The notes under the pieces: generated by a model
Told to the model about the DNA's origin: nothing
Database searches by the model: none
What the model saw: only the letters and a program-made list of their open reading frames with translations
Program-made: the position numbers and the translations under genes
NCBI RefSeq assembly: GCF_022899355.1
Contig: NZ_JALJCK010000011.1
Coordinates: forward strand, 1-64,000
DNA from: Shinella yambaruensis
GTDB lineage: Bacteria > Pseudomonadota > Alphaproteobacteria > Rhizobiales > Rhizobiaceae
DNA: 64,000 nucleotides
Direction: 5' to 3'
Shown: one piece after another, positions 10,114 through 18,893 of the stretch
How positions within the stretch are numbered: the first letter of the stretch is position 1
Layout: each line of letters opens with the position of its first letter

Positions 10114-10278
10114 GTGCCGTACCGACCGAAAGAACCGCCAAACCCCACCTTCGGGGAGTTGTGGGAAGATCACATCGGCTACTCAATCAGTTGCCTGAAA
10201 TGTCGGCATGCCGACGTAAGCACCTTGATACGGGACGGGAGCAGTTACCACCTAAATTGGACACATGGGCCACTATAA
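10114..10278 (+). CDS. Possible small protein with a CxxC motif
   Basis: A 54-residue frame that starts with GTG. It contains FGELWEDHIGYSISCLKCRH, so one CxxC pair and a trailing His, and reads like a real polypeptide rather than random frame. There is no strong ribosome site and no family that I recognise. It lies divergently from the giant HTH gene, so the shared promoter region could serve both. It could equally be a remnant of a longer gene. Confidence 0.3.
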   Translation: MPYRPKEPPNPTFGELWEDHIGYSISCLKCRHADVSTLIRDGSSYHLNWTHGPL

Positions 10279-10489
10279 AAGCATGTCCGCTTTTGAGGAT
10301 CAGCAACGGGCGCCGGAACGGCCGATATGACGGCGCATTCCAGTCGTCCAACGATAAGTATGCGACGCCTGACACAGGTTATCTTTACGCATGTGCCGGC
10401 TGCCCCAAGTGCAAACGCTGCTGGTCCAGGCTGAATGGGTGCTGTATCTCCATTTCCTTGCTTGAATGACAGACCTATCCTCTGCGGCA
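10279..10489. other. Spacer without supported gene
   Basis: Short open frames in both directions carry no recognisable product. The stretch lies downstream of the integrase stop codon at 10490 and shows no clear terminator. Confidence 0.4.
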
Positions 10490-11365
10490 TTATCGTCGGA
10501 GATAGACGGAGGTGATCTGGATGCGCTCGTGGCCCAGTTCCCGGCTGATCTGCTGACGGGCTTCGGCATCGACGGCGCGCTGCTCCGGCGTCAGCTCGCG
10601 GACGGCAGGGCCGCCTGCGGCGGGCGATTTCCAGCCGGTGAGCGCTTCATAGCGGGATTGAGCATAGGCATGGCGCAGCCCGTGCACGTTGCTCAGGCCC
10701 GCCGCCTTGCACTGGCCGTCATAGACATGGCGCTGCTCGATATAGTTCCTGTGCGCCGGGATCAGCGCGCCGGAGCCGGCAAGCGCGTGAGCGTCGCTGA
10801 GCACGGCGCGCTGCTCGGCCGTCGTGATCGGAACCGTCCTTTCGCGGCCGCCCTTTGTCCACGAACCCTTGAGCGCGATATAGCCGCCGCGATCGGCATA
10901 GGCTGGCTGGAATTTTATACACTCCTCCCGGCGCAGGCCGAATGCCTGCTGCAGGCGAAGGCTCATATGGACATGGGGATCGGTGACGCGGTCGAGATGA
11001 CCGTCGCCGAGGTCCTTCGCCCTGTTGTCGCCGCTGACGCTGCCGGCAGACTGGCGCTGCGGAATGCCGAGCATGGCGTTGTCGGCAGGGATAACGCCGG
11101 CCTTTCCGACCTTCCCGGCCCAGTAGCGCAGATGCGACATGCGATTCCTGATTGTGCCGGCAGACAGGTTCTCCGTCGTCCAGCGTTCCAGCAGCGCATC
11201 GACATGCTTTTCCTTCAGCGAGGTGGCGCGCATGTTGCGGAAGCCCATCTCCTTCAACTGCCGGGCCATCAGGGTCAGCGATTGCATTCGCTGGTGTTGC
11301 GTCTGAAAACTGCCGTCCCTGTTGCGGCGGCACAATTGCTTCAGTTCATAGGTCAGATCGTCCAT
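10490..11365 (-). CDS. Tyrosine recombinase/integrase, mobile-island type
   Basis: 291 residues from the ATG at 11365, which has GGAG 8 bp upstream; an in-frame start at 11407 lacks such a site. The N-terminal half is a SAM-like core-binding domain (VDALLERWTTENLSAGTIRNR). The catalytic half shows the Arg in QAFGLRREE, the HGLRH box, and a late His and Tyr in ELGHERIQITSVYL. The type is that of integrase-domain proteins on conjugative islands and differs from the P4-type integrase at the right end. No partner att sites were found, so it may be a passenger or the trace of an older insertion. Confidence 0.85.
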   Translation of the reverse strand: MDDLTYELKQLCRRNRDGSFQTQHQRMQSLTLMARQLKEMGFRNMRATSLKEKHVDALLERWTTENLSAGTIRNRMSHLRYWAGKVGKAGVIPADNAMLGIPQRQSAGSVSGDNRAKDLGDGHLDRVTDPHVHMSLRLQQAFGLRREECIKFQPAYADRGGYIALKGSWTKGGRERTVPITTAEQRAVLSDAHALAGSGALIPAHRNYIEQRHVYDGQCKAAGLSNVHGLRHAYAQSRYEALTGWKSPAAGGPAVRELTPEQRAVDAEARQQISRELGHERIQITSVYLRR

Positions 11366-12469
11366 GCTCCATTCTCCGGGCAAAAGGGTCCTCGCACCCC
11401 GGCGCACGATGCGGCGGGGTCTCTGTCGTCTTCTCTCTGTTTTCCGAGCGGGTACGTCCGGTTAGTGTTCATGCCATCCCGCGCGAAACGGAATGCCCCG
11501 AAGGGCCCATGGGCCAGATGCGCTCGATCACCTGTTGCCTCGAATGAGGCGTCCGTCCTCCTTCCTGCGGGAAGGCCAGGCGGAAGTGGCGCGGGGGCAA
11601 GGCCGCGCGAGGATGATCGAGACGCAAGGGTCGGAAAAAGCCGCGCTTCATGGCGGGCGCTGCGTTGGTGTTCCGCCGCAGGATGACGAGAGATTCGAAA
11701 AGATGCTGTTGTGGTGCATTGGAGAATTTCCTGTGAGACGTGGATGGACGATGACGGCTGCCGCAGGACGGCACGCCAAAGGGCGGCGGCGAGAATTGCC
11801 GCAGCAGGCTCGAAGCTGATGGAGACGACGCAGCGGCGAATGAACGCTGCCGCAGGCAAGAAGAAGGGAAGATTGCTGCCGCAGTCCGGCGAGAGCCGGA
11901 GACGGCCGACGATGAGGGTTGCCACAGCGCCGATGAGACGCACGACAAAAAACCTGCTTTTGCAGCAGGGTCCTGGGAAGATGCGGCCGATAGCGGCTGC
12001 GACAGGAGCAGGCTCCACCCTGCTGGCAGGGCCGACACGCGCGAGGGAACCGAAGCGCGTCTGGATGGCCGGTTGGCTACGGCCTTGCAGCAGAGATATG
12101 CCCGCGGGCACGACCGCTTGCTGCGCCGGTCTCCGGTGTTCATACCCGCCGGAAGGTCAGTGCAGGATCAAACTAGCACACCCATCATCATGAGCCCATC
12201 AAATAATTGGATCAGGCTCTATGCCTTGTCGTTGCGGCAGTTGCCCGCATCGTCACTGCGGAGGATAGCCGCAGGAAGTTCATGTTCAACTGAAGTAAAG
12301 AGAGCTACCGGCCTATCGGCGATGCGGCTACTGATTCGCTACGCAACCTCGCCGAACTGATCGCTCGGTGGTAATGAACGGCCTGATTGGCGTTTGCCTT
12401 ACACAGTCAAGTAAGCCCTTCCCTAATTCATCCACGAATGGCGCTCCAGATGATCACAGGGACAAGCTC
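11366..12469. other. Gene-poor, repeat-rich spacer upstream of the integrase
   Basis: About 1.1 kb. Long open frames on both strands are rich in Arg, Ser and Pro and look like GC-driven artefacts. The stretch contains reiterated TGCCGCAG octamers and small hairpins such as AGCAGG/CCTGCT near 12004-12021. It probably includes the leader of the integrase gene and decayed DNA. Confidence 0.5.
11759..11884. repeat. Four exact TGCCGCAG octamers
   Basis: Copies start at 11759, 11797, 11848 and 11877, so spacings are 38, 51 and 29 bp, all on the plus strand. A variant TTGCCACAG lies near 11918. The spacing is irregular, which argues against a tandem array; a protein-binding cluster or composition bias remain possible. 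Confidence 0.4.
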
Positions 12470-12680
12470 ATGGCTTCAGCTAGATCCGCCGCCGTGCCGC
12501 CCCGGTAGTGGATGGAGATCGGCGCTCCATCGGTGAGCACACCGCTTACCAGCACATGGTCCGGCGCGCTGATCGGCAGTTGTTTGCACAGGTATCGGCG
12601 ACCATGGCGAAGTTACGGCGGATCGCATCACCGACGATACGTCGGTGATGGCGCCCAGCACATCCCGCACGGTCGCCACT
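12470..12680 (-). pseudogene. Decayed 3' fragment of a Gfo/Idh/MocA-type oxidoreductase
   Basis: On the minus strand one frame reads TVRDVLGAITDVSSVM and, after a shift, another reads DHVLVSGVLTDGAPISIHYRGG. Together they resemble the C-terminal domain of Gal80-like Gfo/Idh/MocA oxidoreductases. Frames are broken and stop early, and the NAD-binding half is absent. Recognition is from memory and moderate. Confidence 0.4.
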
Positions 12681-12729
12681 CAGGGGAAATCAACGCACTA
12701 AAGATATGGCAGGGGCAAATAGCGCCGCT

Positions 12730-13641
12730 TCAAGCTCGCTCCGACCGATCCCGCGCATGCCGCGCAAGCTCCATGCCGAGGAAATCGATCAGTGCTTTCA
12801 CCTTGGCCGATGGCCGCGGTCCTGCAGGGAGCACGGCGTAGACGTTGGCTCCGTCCATCTCATATTCGGGCAGCAGCTCCACAACCTGGCCCGTTCGCAG
12901 CTCGTTCACGGCCATGACGTCCGACACCATCCCGATACCAAGGCCAGCAACCGCGCTGGCCAGGATGCCGGGCGCCGAATTGATTTGAAAGCGCGCTTGC
13001 ACATTCACGGACGTCACCGTCTCATTATGACGAAATCGCCAGTTCTCGCGTCCAAAACCGCCATGACCGAGGATGCACTCATGTTTGGCGAGATCGGCCG
13101 GCGTCTTGGGCACGCCGCGCTGCTCCAGATAGCTTGGCGCAGCCACAACCATCTTCCTCACCGACGCAAGCCTGCGCGAGCCGAACGTCGAATCGTCCAG
13201 CTCACCGACCCGAACTGCCACATCGATTCCATCGGTCACAAGATTCTGTCGCTCGTCCGACATGGTGATCTCGACGCGCAACTCCGGATGGGTGTTTAGA
13301 AATCCGGGCAGGCACGGGATGACTGCCCTCGTTCCGTACATGATGGGCAGCGCCAATCGGATCACGCCGCGCAACGAGTCCACGCCGCGAGCGGCGTCCT
13401 CCGCGCTCTCCCAGTCCGCTTTTACCTGGCGTGCACGTTCGAGGAACAAGGCGCCAGCATCTGTCAAAGAGAGGTTGCGCGTCGTCCTCAGCAGCAGCTT
13501 GACACCGAGCCGCCCCTCCAGTTCGCCGATGATCCGCGAGACCGAGGGCTGTGACATTTGCAGCTCACGGGCGGCCCGTGAGAAGCTTCCGCTCTCGGCG
13601 ACGCGCGCGAAGACGATCAGTTCTTGCCAGCGATCACTCAT
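12730..13641 (-). CDS. LysR-family transcriptional regulator
   Basis: 303 residues. N-terminal winged HTH (FARVAESGSFSRAARELQMS, then QPSVSRIIGELEGRLGVKLL) and a C-terminal periplasmic-binding-like effector domain. It is divergent from the peroxiredoxin gene with a 105-bp shared spacer, the standard arrangement for a LysR protein and its target, so it probably controls that gene and itself. It has no copy of the three-hexamer operator that marks the rest of the block, so it likely has its own site. Confidence 0.9.
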   Translation of the reverse strand: MSDRWQELIVFARVAESGSFSRAARELQMSQPSVSRIIGELEGRLGVKLLLRTTRNLSLTDAGALFLERARQVKADWESAEDAARGVDSLRGVIRLALPIMYGTRAVIPCLPGFLNTHPELRVEITMSDERQNLVTDGIDVAVRVGELDDSTFGSRRLASVRKMVVAAPSYLEQRGVPKTPADLAKHECILGHGGFGRENWRFRHNETVTSVNVQARFQINSAPGILASAVAGLGIGMVSDVMAVNELRTGQVVELLPEYEMDGANVYAVLPAGPRPSAKVKALIDFLGMELARHARDRSERA

Positions 13642-13746
13642 TTGAAATCTGGATATATGTTCTTCAAAATTGGCTTATACTGCTTCGCGCACGAATAGCC
13701 TAGTTTTTCTTTCAGCGGCATTGACGCCCAATGATGGAGAAACCAC

Positions 13747-14424
13747 ATGAAATTGCAGGATCAGCTCGACGACTTCCGGAACAAGTTCGAATCCGGACAG
13801 CTTCCCTTCAAACCCACCCAGGCGCAGCTCGATACGATCAAGCGGGCCACGAACGAACTCGTTGCGAGCGGCCAAGCCGACCGCGCACTCAAGGCAGGCG
13901 ACATCGCGCCTGAGTTCAAGCTGCCAGACTCCGACGGAAATATCGTCAGTTCCCGCGACCTCCTGGCGGACGGACCGCTGGTTGTCAGCTTCTATCGCGG
14001 CGTCTGGTGCCCGTACTGCAACATCGAGCTAAAGGCCCTCGAAGCCACGCGATCGGAATTCGAAGCCCGGGGCGCGCAACTTGTCGCCATCTCGCCCCAG
14101 ACCGCGCCGAACAGCCGGAAGTCCCAGCGAGACAATGGTCTCGGCTTCCCGATCCTTAGCGACCAGGACAGCAAGATCGCCGAAGCGTTCGGAATCCGAT
14201 ACAGCCTGCCGGCTGATCTCATCGAACTCTACAAGGGCTTCGGCAACGATCTTCCGGCAATCAACAACGACTCGTCGTGGGTGCTTCCGATGCCAGCCCG
14301 CTATGTCATCGGCACCGATGGCGTGATCGCGTACACCGAAGTCAATCCCGACTACACACGGCGGCCGGACCCCTCTGAGTTGCTGCCGGTCCTCGACCGC
14401 CTGCAGTCCGCCACGGCCGCCTAA
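13747..14424 (+). CDS. Peroxiredoxin, AhpC/TSA type
   Basis: 225 residues, cytosolic. The thioredoxin-fold core starts near residue 50 (GDIAPEFKLPDSDG). FYRGVWCPYC holds the peroxidatic Cys88 and a second Cys91, a CxxC spacing found in a subgroup of thiol peroxidases that reduce peroxides with low-molecular or protein thiols. The ATG has GGAG 7 bp upstream. It is transcribed divergently from a LysR gene, its probable regulator. A strong hairpin follows the stop. The role would be removal of peroxides formed by redox cycling of quinones or xenobiotics handled by the neighbours. Confidence 0.88.
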   Translation: MKLQDQLDDFRNKFESGQLPFKPTQAQLDTIKRATNELVASGQADRALKAGDIAPEFKLPDSDGNIVSSRDLLADGPLVVSFYRGVWCPYCNIELKALEATRSEFEARGAQLVAISPQTAPNSRKSQRDNGLGFPILSDQDSKIAEAFGIRYSLPADLIELYKGFGNDLPAINNDSSWVLPMPARYVIGTDGVIAYTEVNPDYTRRPDPSELLPVLDRLQSATAA

Positions 14425-14445
14425 GCAGCGTTGAATCCTTGCCGA

Positions 14446-14475
14446 CGTGCCATGTCTTAACGGGGACATGGCACG
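14446..14475 (+). terminator. Hairpin after the peroxiredoxin gene
   Basis: Perfect 11-bp stem CGTGCCATGTC/GACATGGCACG with an 8-base loop, 22 bp after the stop codon. There is no T run, so its action may be as an RNA 3' end stabiliser or a weak terminator. Confidence 0.55.
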
Positions 14476-14570
14476 CCGGTGTGAGATACCTCCAGCCGAG
14501 AAGAATTGCGCTAACCGGCGCTCAAACATTAAGAACCGTTCAACCGATGGTCGATCACAACGCCTCAAGG

Positions 14571-14598
14571 GTCTAACGCGCCTTCGATCGCGTTAGAC
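14571..14598 (-). terminator. Hairpin after the MFS gene
   Basis: Perfect 10-bp stem GTCTAACGCG/CGCGTTAGAC with an 8-base loop, 17 bp beyond the stop codon of the minus-strand MFS gene. No T run follows. Confidence 0.5.
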
Positions 14599-14614
14599 GG
14601 CGAGGGTATGGCCG

Positions 14615-15958
14615 TCAGCTCCTGACGACTGAACTGCGACGATGGCAAATAGCAATGGCAATCGCCGTCAGAGCCGTAAGGGCGATCAGCACCCAGAGCA
14701 CGCTACGAAACGCCACCGCGTAAACATTGCCATTCCCAGCATCGCCGGCCGATATCCGGTCAGCCAGTGCCGGATCACCAACAACGCCGCCGATGATCCA
14801 GTGGATTGCGGCGGCGTAGGCGCCGATTGCCACCGCTTCACTTCCGAGACGCAGGAAATTCAGCACACCAGCTGCCGTCCCGCTACTTTCGACAGGCACC
14901 GCTCCGATCGCCGCGCCGTCAACCAGACCGGCGGGAAGGCCCCAGCCGAAGCCAAGGAGAATCATCGGCGCAATCACCCATGCCAACGGGATCGAGGGCT
15001 CCAACAGAAACATGCCGAAGTCACCGATCAGCAACACCGCCAAGGACACATAGATGACTGTCATCGCGGTCACCGACGGGAAGCGCCTCATGATCCCGGC
15101 GACCAGCATAGGGCTGATGAAGATGGGCACCGTCATCAACAGCAGAAGTGAACCCGCCGTCGGCGCGTCCATGTTGTGCTGCGCGCTCAACGCAACGGGC
15201 AAATAGGTAAAGATTGTCATGAAGCCGATTGCGTCGGCTACAGGAACGAGAGCGAAGCCGAGGAAAACCGGGTTCTTCAACAACGAGAAATCCACGGCCT
15301 TGGCCGGGAGCGTTTCCGGGCGCGGCACCCGAGGAACATGCCGACTGAAGCAGAAGGCAACAGCCGCAACGGCGCCATAGAGCAGGAAAACGCCACGCCA
15401 TTCGATGAACGGAATGAGCCAGCCCGCGAGTGTCGGGCCGACCGTGCCGCCAAGGCCAAGCGTCGAGCCGAAGATAGCGAAATTTCGGCCCCTGACCTCG
15501 GGCGGGAATGCGCGGGAAAGCGTCGCCGACCCTCCAGCGAATATTGCTGCTCCAGCGATGCCGCAAATGACACGGCCGACGTCGAGCACCAGAAGCGACG
15601 GCGCTGTAGCGCTGATCACCGAGCCAGCAACCATCAAGGCTGTCCCGATCACGAAGGTGATCTTGTAGCCGATCCGGTCGGACAGGACACCCCAAACCAG
15701 CATGAAGATGGCAAAGGCAGCGTTAAACCCGTTTACTACCCCCTGCAGCAGGGTAGGATTTGTACCCAAATCCCGCGCGATCCCTGGCAGAGCGACGGCC
15801 GTCCCGGAAATACCGATCGGCATAACGAAAACGGCAAGAAGAATAACGGGCAGCGCCAGCCTTGACGGCGGCGCTGCCCTTTCGGCGCCTCCCGCGCCGA
15901 TGCGATCGAGGTCCTCATTGGACGCAGTTGTTCCCGAAACGCCGGGTTCCACCACCAT
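14615..15958 (-). CDS. MFS efflux transporter
   Basis: 447 residues with about 12 hydrophobic segments after a 35-residue cytosolic N-terminus. The loop GVLSDRIGYK matches MFS motif A, and GLGGTVGPTLAGW matches the antiporter motif C of drug-proton exchangers. It is the second gene of an operon behind an SDR (18-bp gap), which has the shared three-hexamer operator. Probable role: proton-driven export of a small toxic compound or of the SDR product. It is the least similar of the four MFS pumps of the island. Confidence 0.9.
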   Translation of the reverse strand: MVVEPGVSGTTASNEDLDRIGAGGAERAAPPSRLALPVILLAVFVMPIGISGTAVALPGIARDLGTNPTLLQGVVNGFNAAFAIFMLVWGVLSDRIGYKITFVIGTALMVAGSVISATAPSLLVLDVGRVICGIAGAAIFAGGSATLSRAFPPEVRGRNFAIFGSTLGLGGTVGPTLAGWLIPFIEWRGVFLLYGAVAAVAFCFSRHVPRVPRPETLPAKAVDFSLLKNPVFLGFALVPVADAIGFMTIFTYLPVALSAQHNMDAPTAGSLLLLMTVPIFISPMLVAGIMRRFPSVTAMTVIYVSLAVLLIGDFGMFLLEPSIPLAWVIAPMILLGFGWGLPAGLVDGAAIGAVPVESSGTAAGVLNFLRLGSEAVAIGAYAAAIHWIIGGVVGDPALADRISAGDAGNGNVYAVAFRSVLWVLIALTALTAIAIAICHRRSSVVRS

Positions 15959-15976
15959 CTCGTCCCCCGATCGCGA

Positions 15977-16726
15977 CTAGAGCTGGCTGAAGCCGCCGTC
16001 GGCTGGCAAGTCGATGCCAGTCGAATAGCTGCTTTCGTCTGATGCCAGGAAAAGCGCTGCGGCGGCCATTTCTCCGGGACGTCCGATCCGACCAATCGGC
16101 ATAGCCTGGCCCATTTGGTCCTTCAGAATGCGACCCGCTTCGGCAGAGCCAGCCATGCCATCGATGATCGGCGTGTCGATCGGTCCAGGGCTCAGGCTAT
16201 TCACGCGAATGCCGCGGTCCTTGAGCTCGGCCGCCCAGCTTTTCGCGAATGAACGCACCGCAGCCTTCGTCGCCGAATAGACCGTATATTCCGGCAGACC
16301 CTTCATCCAGTTTGCGGAGGCTACCAGCACAATGGAGCCACCCCGGCGCAGCAGCGGAAGCGCCTTCTGCACCGTAAAAAAGGTCCCGCGTGCGTTGACG
16401 TCGAATGTCCGATCGAAGTGTTCCGCCGTGGCTTCCGGCAATCGGACCTGTTCCACAAAGGCAGCATTTGCCACGATCACGTCCAGCGCGCCCTTTTCGG
16501 CCTTTACCGTCTCGTAAAGACGGTCAATGTCGGCAAGATTGGCGATGTCGCCCTGAACCGCAGTCACATTGCCGCCGATCTCAGCCTTTGCCTTCTCCAG
16601 TTCAGCCGCGCGGCGACCAGTAATGAACACATAGGCACCCTCGGCAACGAACCGCTTTGCGGTCGCAAGGCCGATACCGCTGCTGCCACCGGTAACAACG
16701 GCGATCTTTCCTTCCAGTTTTGACAT
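15977..16726 (-). CDS. SDR-family NAD(P)-dependent oxidoreductase
   Basis: 249 residues, classical SDR. The cofactor loop TGGSSGIG lies at 12-19, and the catalytic set Asn111, Ser137, Tyr150 and Lys154 is complete. Near-identical blocks (FITGRR, FDxTFxxNARGTFFTVQKALPL) show that it is a paralogue of the SDR at 19674-20423. A GGAG ribosome site precedes the ATG. The operator begins 87 bp upstream of the start. It is likely to reduce a reactive carbonyl; the substrate is unknown. Confidence 0.9.
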   Translation of the reverse strand: MSKLEGKIAVVTGGSSGIGLATAKRFVAEGAYVFITGRRAAELEKAKAEIGGNVTAVQGDIANLADIDRLYETVKAEKGALDVIVANAAFVEQVRLPEATAEHFDRTFDVNARGTFFTVQKALPLLRRGGSIVLVASANWMKGLPEYTVYSATKAAVRSFAKSWAAELKDRGIRVNSLSPGPIDTPIIDGMAGSAEAGRILKDQMGQAMPIGRIGRPGEMAAAALFLASDESSYSTGIDLPADGGFSQL

Positions 16727-16812
16727 TCGAACTCCTTCACATCCTTGGGTAAATCTGCATTTAGATTGACCAGAGATGTGGCGACCGAACTCCGCCCGGA
16801 AGGATGCATGCG

Positions 16813-16840
16813 AGAATACATTCTATTCTGTCGCGGAATA
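16813..16840 (-). promoter_or_regulatory. Operator A of the LysR-type regulon
   Basis: On the plus strand AGAATA (16813-16818), TATTCT (16824-16829) and GGAATA (16835-16840), each separated by 5 bp. It lies 87 bp upstream of the SDR start at 16726. Confidence 0.72.
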
Positions 16841-16913
16841 TGAGGCGTGCCCAATTTGGAGCGCTATCCGACACGTCCTCTACAAGCATCATGATTGACT
16901 GCGCTGCTGCGCC

Positions 16914-18143
16914 TCACCGTCTCGGAAGTCGGCCGAAGACGAGGCTTAAAGGCGTGGCCAGCATAACAACCGCACCGCTGACGATCATGGTGGTTGCCAC
17001 GCCAAGCGTATCGACGACCTCCCCGCCGATCCATGCACCGAAGGCAACCGCGATCTCGATAGTCGCGACGAACAACGCCGCTCCTCGCTCGATCTCGCCC
17101 GGGGCAGCCCGAGCCACCCACGACTGGCAGGTTATCGAAAGGGCGCCATAGGCCAGCCCCCATATGCAGACCAGCAAGGAGGTAAGAGCCTTGCTCTCAC
17201 CATAGGCAGCCAGAAGGAACACTGGCGTCGCGAGCGTAATGGAGGTCACCGCCATAGCCAGACGATTGCTCCGACCGGCCATCCAGCCGCCGATGATATT
17301 CCCGAAGAACCCCGCTCCACCGAACACCAGAAGCATCACGTTGATCCCAGCGGGTCCCATCCCAGACACGATGGCGAGAAACGGCGCGATGTACGGATAG
17401 GCGAAAAAGACGCCTCCAAAGGTGAGCGCCGCAAGGAGAAGTCCTAACCGCGCCTGGCTGACGGAAAGAAGCGCAGGCAAGTCCCGCCACCGTGTCCGGT
17501 GGTTTGCCGGCAAAGGCGGAACGAAAACCGCCAGCGCGACTAATGCGACGACCGTGACCGCACCCGCCGCGCCGAAGGCTGCGCGCCAACCGAGGAGATC
17601 GCCGATCAATGTGCCGGCAGGAACGCCGGCGATCGTTCCCAGCGAAATGCCCGAAAAGATGACGGTGGTGCCCCGCGTCCCGGTCGGTTCCGGCATAAGC
17701 CTCGGCCCAACGGCGATGCCGATGGTCCAGAAGCCGCCTAACGCGACACCGACGAGCACTCGACCGGCAACCAGAACGGCAAATGACGGCGCCAAGACCG
17801 CGATCGCATTCGCCGCCACCAGCATGACCGTGAGACCGGTCAGCACGATCCGTCTGTCGAACCGGCTCGCCAAGACGCTCACAAGCAGCGCGCCGAACGC
17901 AGCGACCAGCGCAGGGACGGTGACCGTCAAACCTGCTACCCCATGGGTGACGCCGAGATCCGCCGCCATGCTAGGTATGAGACCGACCGGCAGATACTCG
18001 GTTGTCACCATCATAAACGACACGACGGCAATCGACATCACCGCCAGCCAATGCTTCAAAGTTATACGACCGCTGGCGAAGGTGTTGGTCGATGTCTCCG
18101 CAAACGGAGCTTCTTCAACCTCAGACGGCAAGCCAGCCTCCAT
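16914..18143 (-). CDS. MFS efflux transporter, AraJ-like DHA1 type
   Basis: 409 residues with 12 predicted membrane segments. The first helix carries TTEYLPVGLIPSMAADLG, and GISLGTIAGVPAGTLIGDLLGW is motif C, both typical of AraJ/NepI-like exporters. It is a close paralogue of the pump at 21316-22584. It is last in a four-gene unit and overlaps the 3' end of the preceding SDR by 23 bp, which points to translational coupling. Expected substrate: the compound, or its product, that the three SDRs process. Confidence 0.9.
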   Translation of the reverse strand: MEAGLPSEVEEAPFAETSTNTFASGRITLKHWLAVMSIAVVSFMMVTTEYLPVGLIPSMAADLGVTHGVAGLTVTVPALVAAFGALLVSVLASRFDRRIVLTGLTVMLVAANAIAVLAPSFAVLVAGRVLVGVALGGFWTIGIAVGPRLMPEPTGTRGTTVIFSGISLGTIAGVPAGTLIGDLLGWRAAFGAAGAVTVVALVALAVFVPPLPANHRTRWRDLPALLSVSQARLGLLLAALTFGGVFFAYPYIAPFLAIVSGMGPAGINVMLLVFGGAGFFGNIIGGWMAGRSNRLAMAVTSITLATPVFLLAAYGESKALTSLLVCIWGLAYGALSITCQSWVARAAPGEIERGAALFVATIEIAVAFGAWIGGEVVDTLGVATTMIVSGAVVMLATPLSLVFGRLPRR

Positions 18144-18882
18144 CGACCACGACCTCCGATCCGGTCATGTACGAGCTTTCATCCGATGCCAGAAACGCGA
18201 CCACCGCCCCGACCTCACCTGGCAGGCCGATACGTTTCATCGGTGTGCGCCCGATTACGGCGGGCGCCGTGTCCGGATCGGCGAGGAACGGCTCCACGGT
18301 GGGCGTCCGGATTCCGCCCGGGTGAACCGAGTTCACGCGAATGTTGCGGTCGATATAATCCCGCGCAACGGCCTTGGTCAGCAACCGCACCGCGCCTTTA
18401 GAGGTGGAGTAGGCCGCCGACCCGTCCGAACTGGCGATGATTCCGGTCACGGACGACATATTGATGATGGAACCGCCGCCCGCGGCTTTCATCGCCGGCC
18501 ATATGTGCTTGCAGCCGAGGAAGACACCTCTGACGTTGACGTTCATGACCCGATCGAACTGCTCGACCGGCATGTCGTCGATATGGCACACCTCGATCAG
18601 GCCGGCATTGTTGACGAGAACGTCTACCTTGCCGAAGAGCCTCATCGTCTCCGCCACGACTGCGATCCAATCCGGCTCGCTCGACACGTCGTGCCGCAGG
18701 AAATGAGCCTCGACGCCACGCGACCGAAGCGAAGATAGCATCGCTTCGCCACGTTCGACGTTGATGTCCGACGCCACAATGCGAGCCCCTCGATCGGCGA
18801 TCGCCATAGCAATCGCTTCACCGATGCCCTGGGCCGCACCGGTCACAAGCGCGACTTTTCCGTCAAGCACTTTGCTAACCAT
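18121..18882 (-). CDS. SDR-family oxidoreductase
   Basis: 253 residues, classical SDR with TGAAQGIG, NNAG, a Ser in NMSSVTG and the YSTSK active-site box, and the C-terminal end SEVVVDGGW usual in the family. It is third in the operon that starts at 20423, 11 bp after the stop of the atypical SDR. The substrate cannot be told. In a regulon of efflux and quinone-type reductases, a role in carbonyl detoxification is likely. Confidence 0.9.
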   Translation of the reverse strand: MVSKVLDGKVALVTGAAQGIGEAIAMAIADRGARIVASDINVERGEAMLSSLRSRGVEAHFLRHDVSSEPDWIAVVAETMRLFGKVDVLVNNAGLIEVCHIDDMPVEQFDRVMNVNVRGVFLGCKHIWPAMKAAGGGSIINMSSVTGIIASSDGSAAYSTSKGAVRLLTKAVARDYIDRNIRVNSVHPGGIRTPTVEPFLADPDTAPAVIGRTPMKRIGLPGEVGAVVAFLASDESSYMTGSEVVVDGGWLAV

Positions 18883-18893
18883 CTTCGTCGCTC

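Noticed and set aside
10466-11686. Plus-strand 406-residue open frame opposite the integrase
   Set aside because: It is the antisense shadow of a gene with clear catalytic motifs; its own composition shows no domain.
11353-12143. Long overlapping minus-strand frames in the spacer upstream of the integrase
   Set aside because: Low-complexity Ser/Pro/Arg composition and no ribosome site; they look like decayed or non-coding GC-rich DNA.
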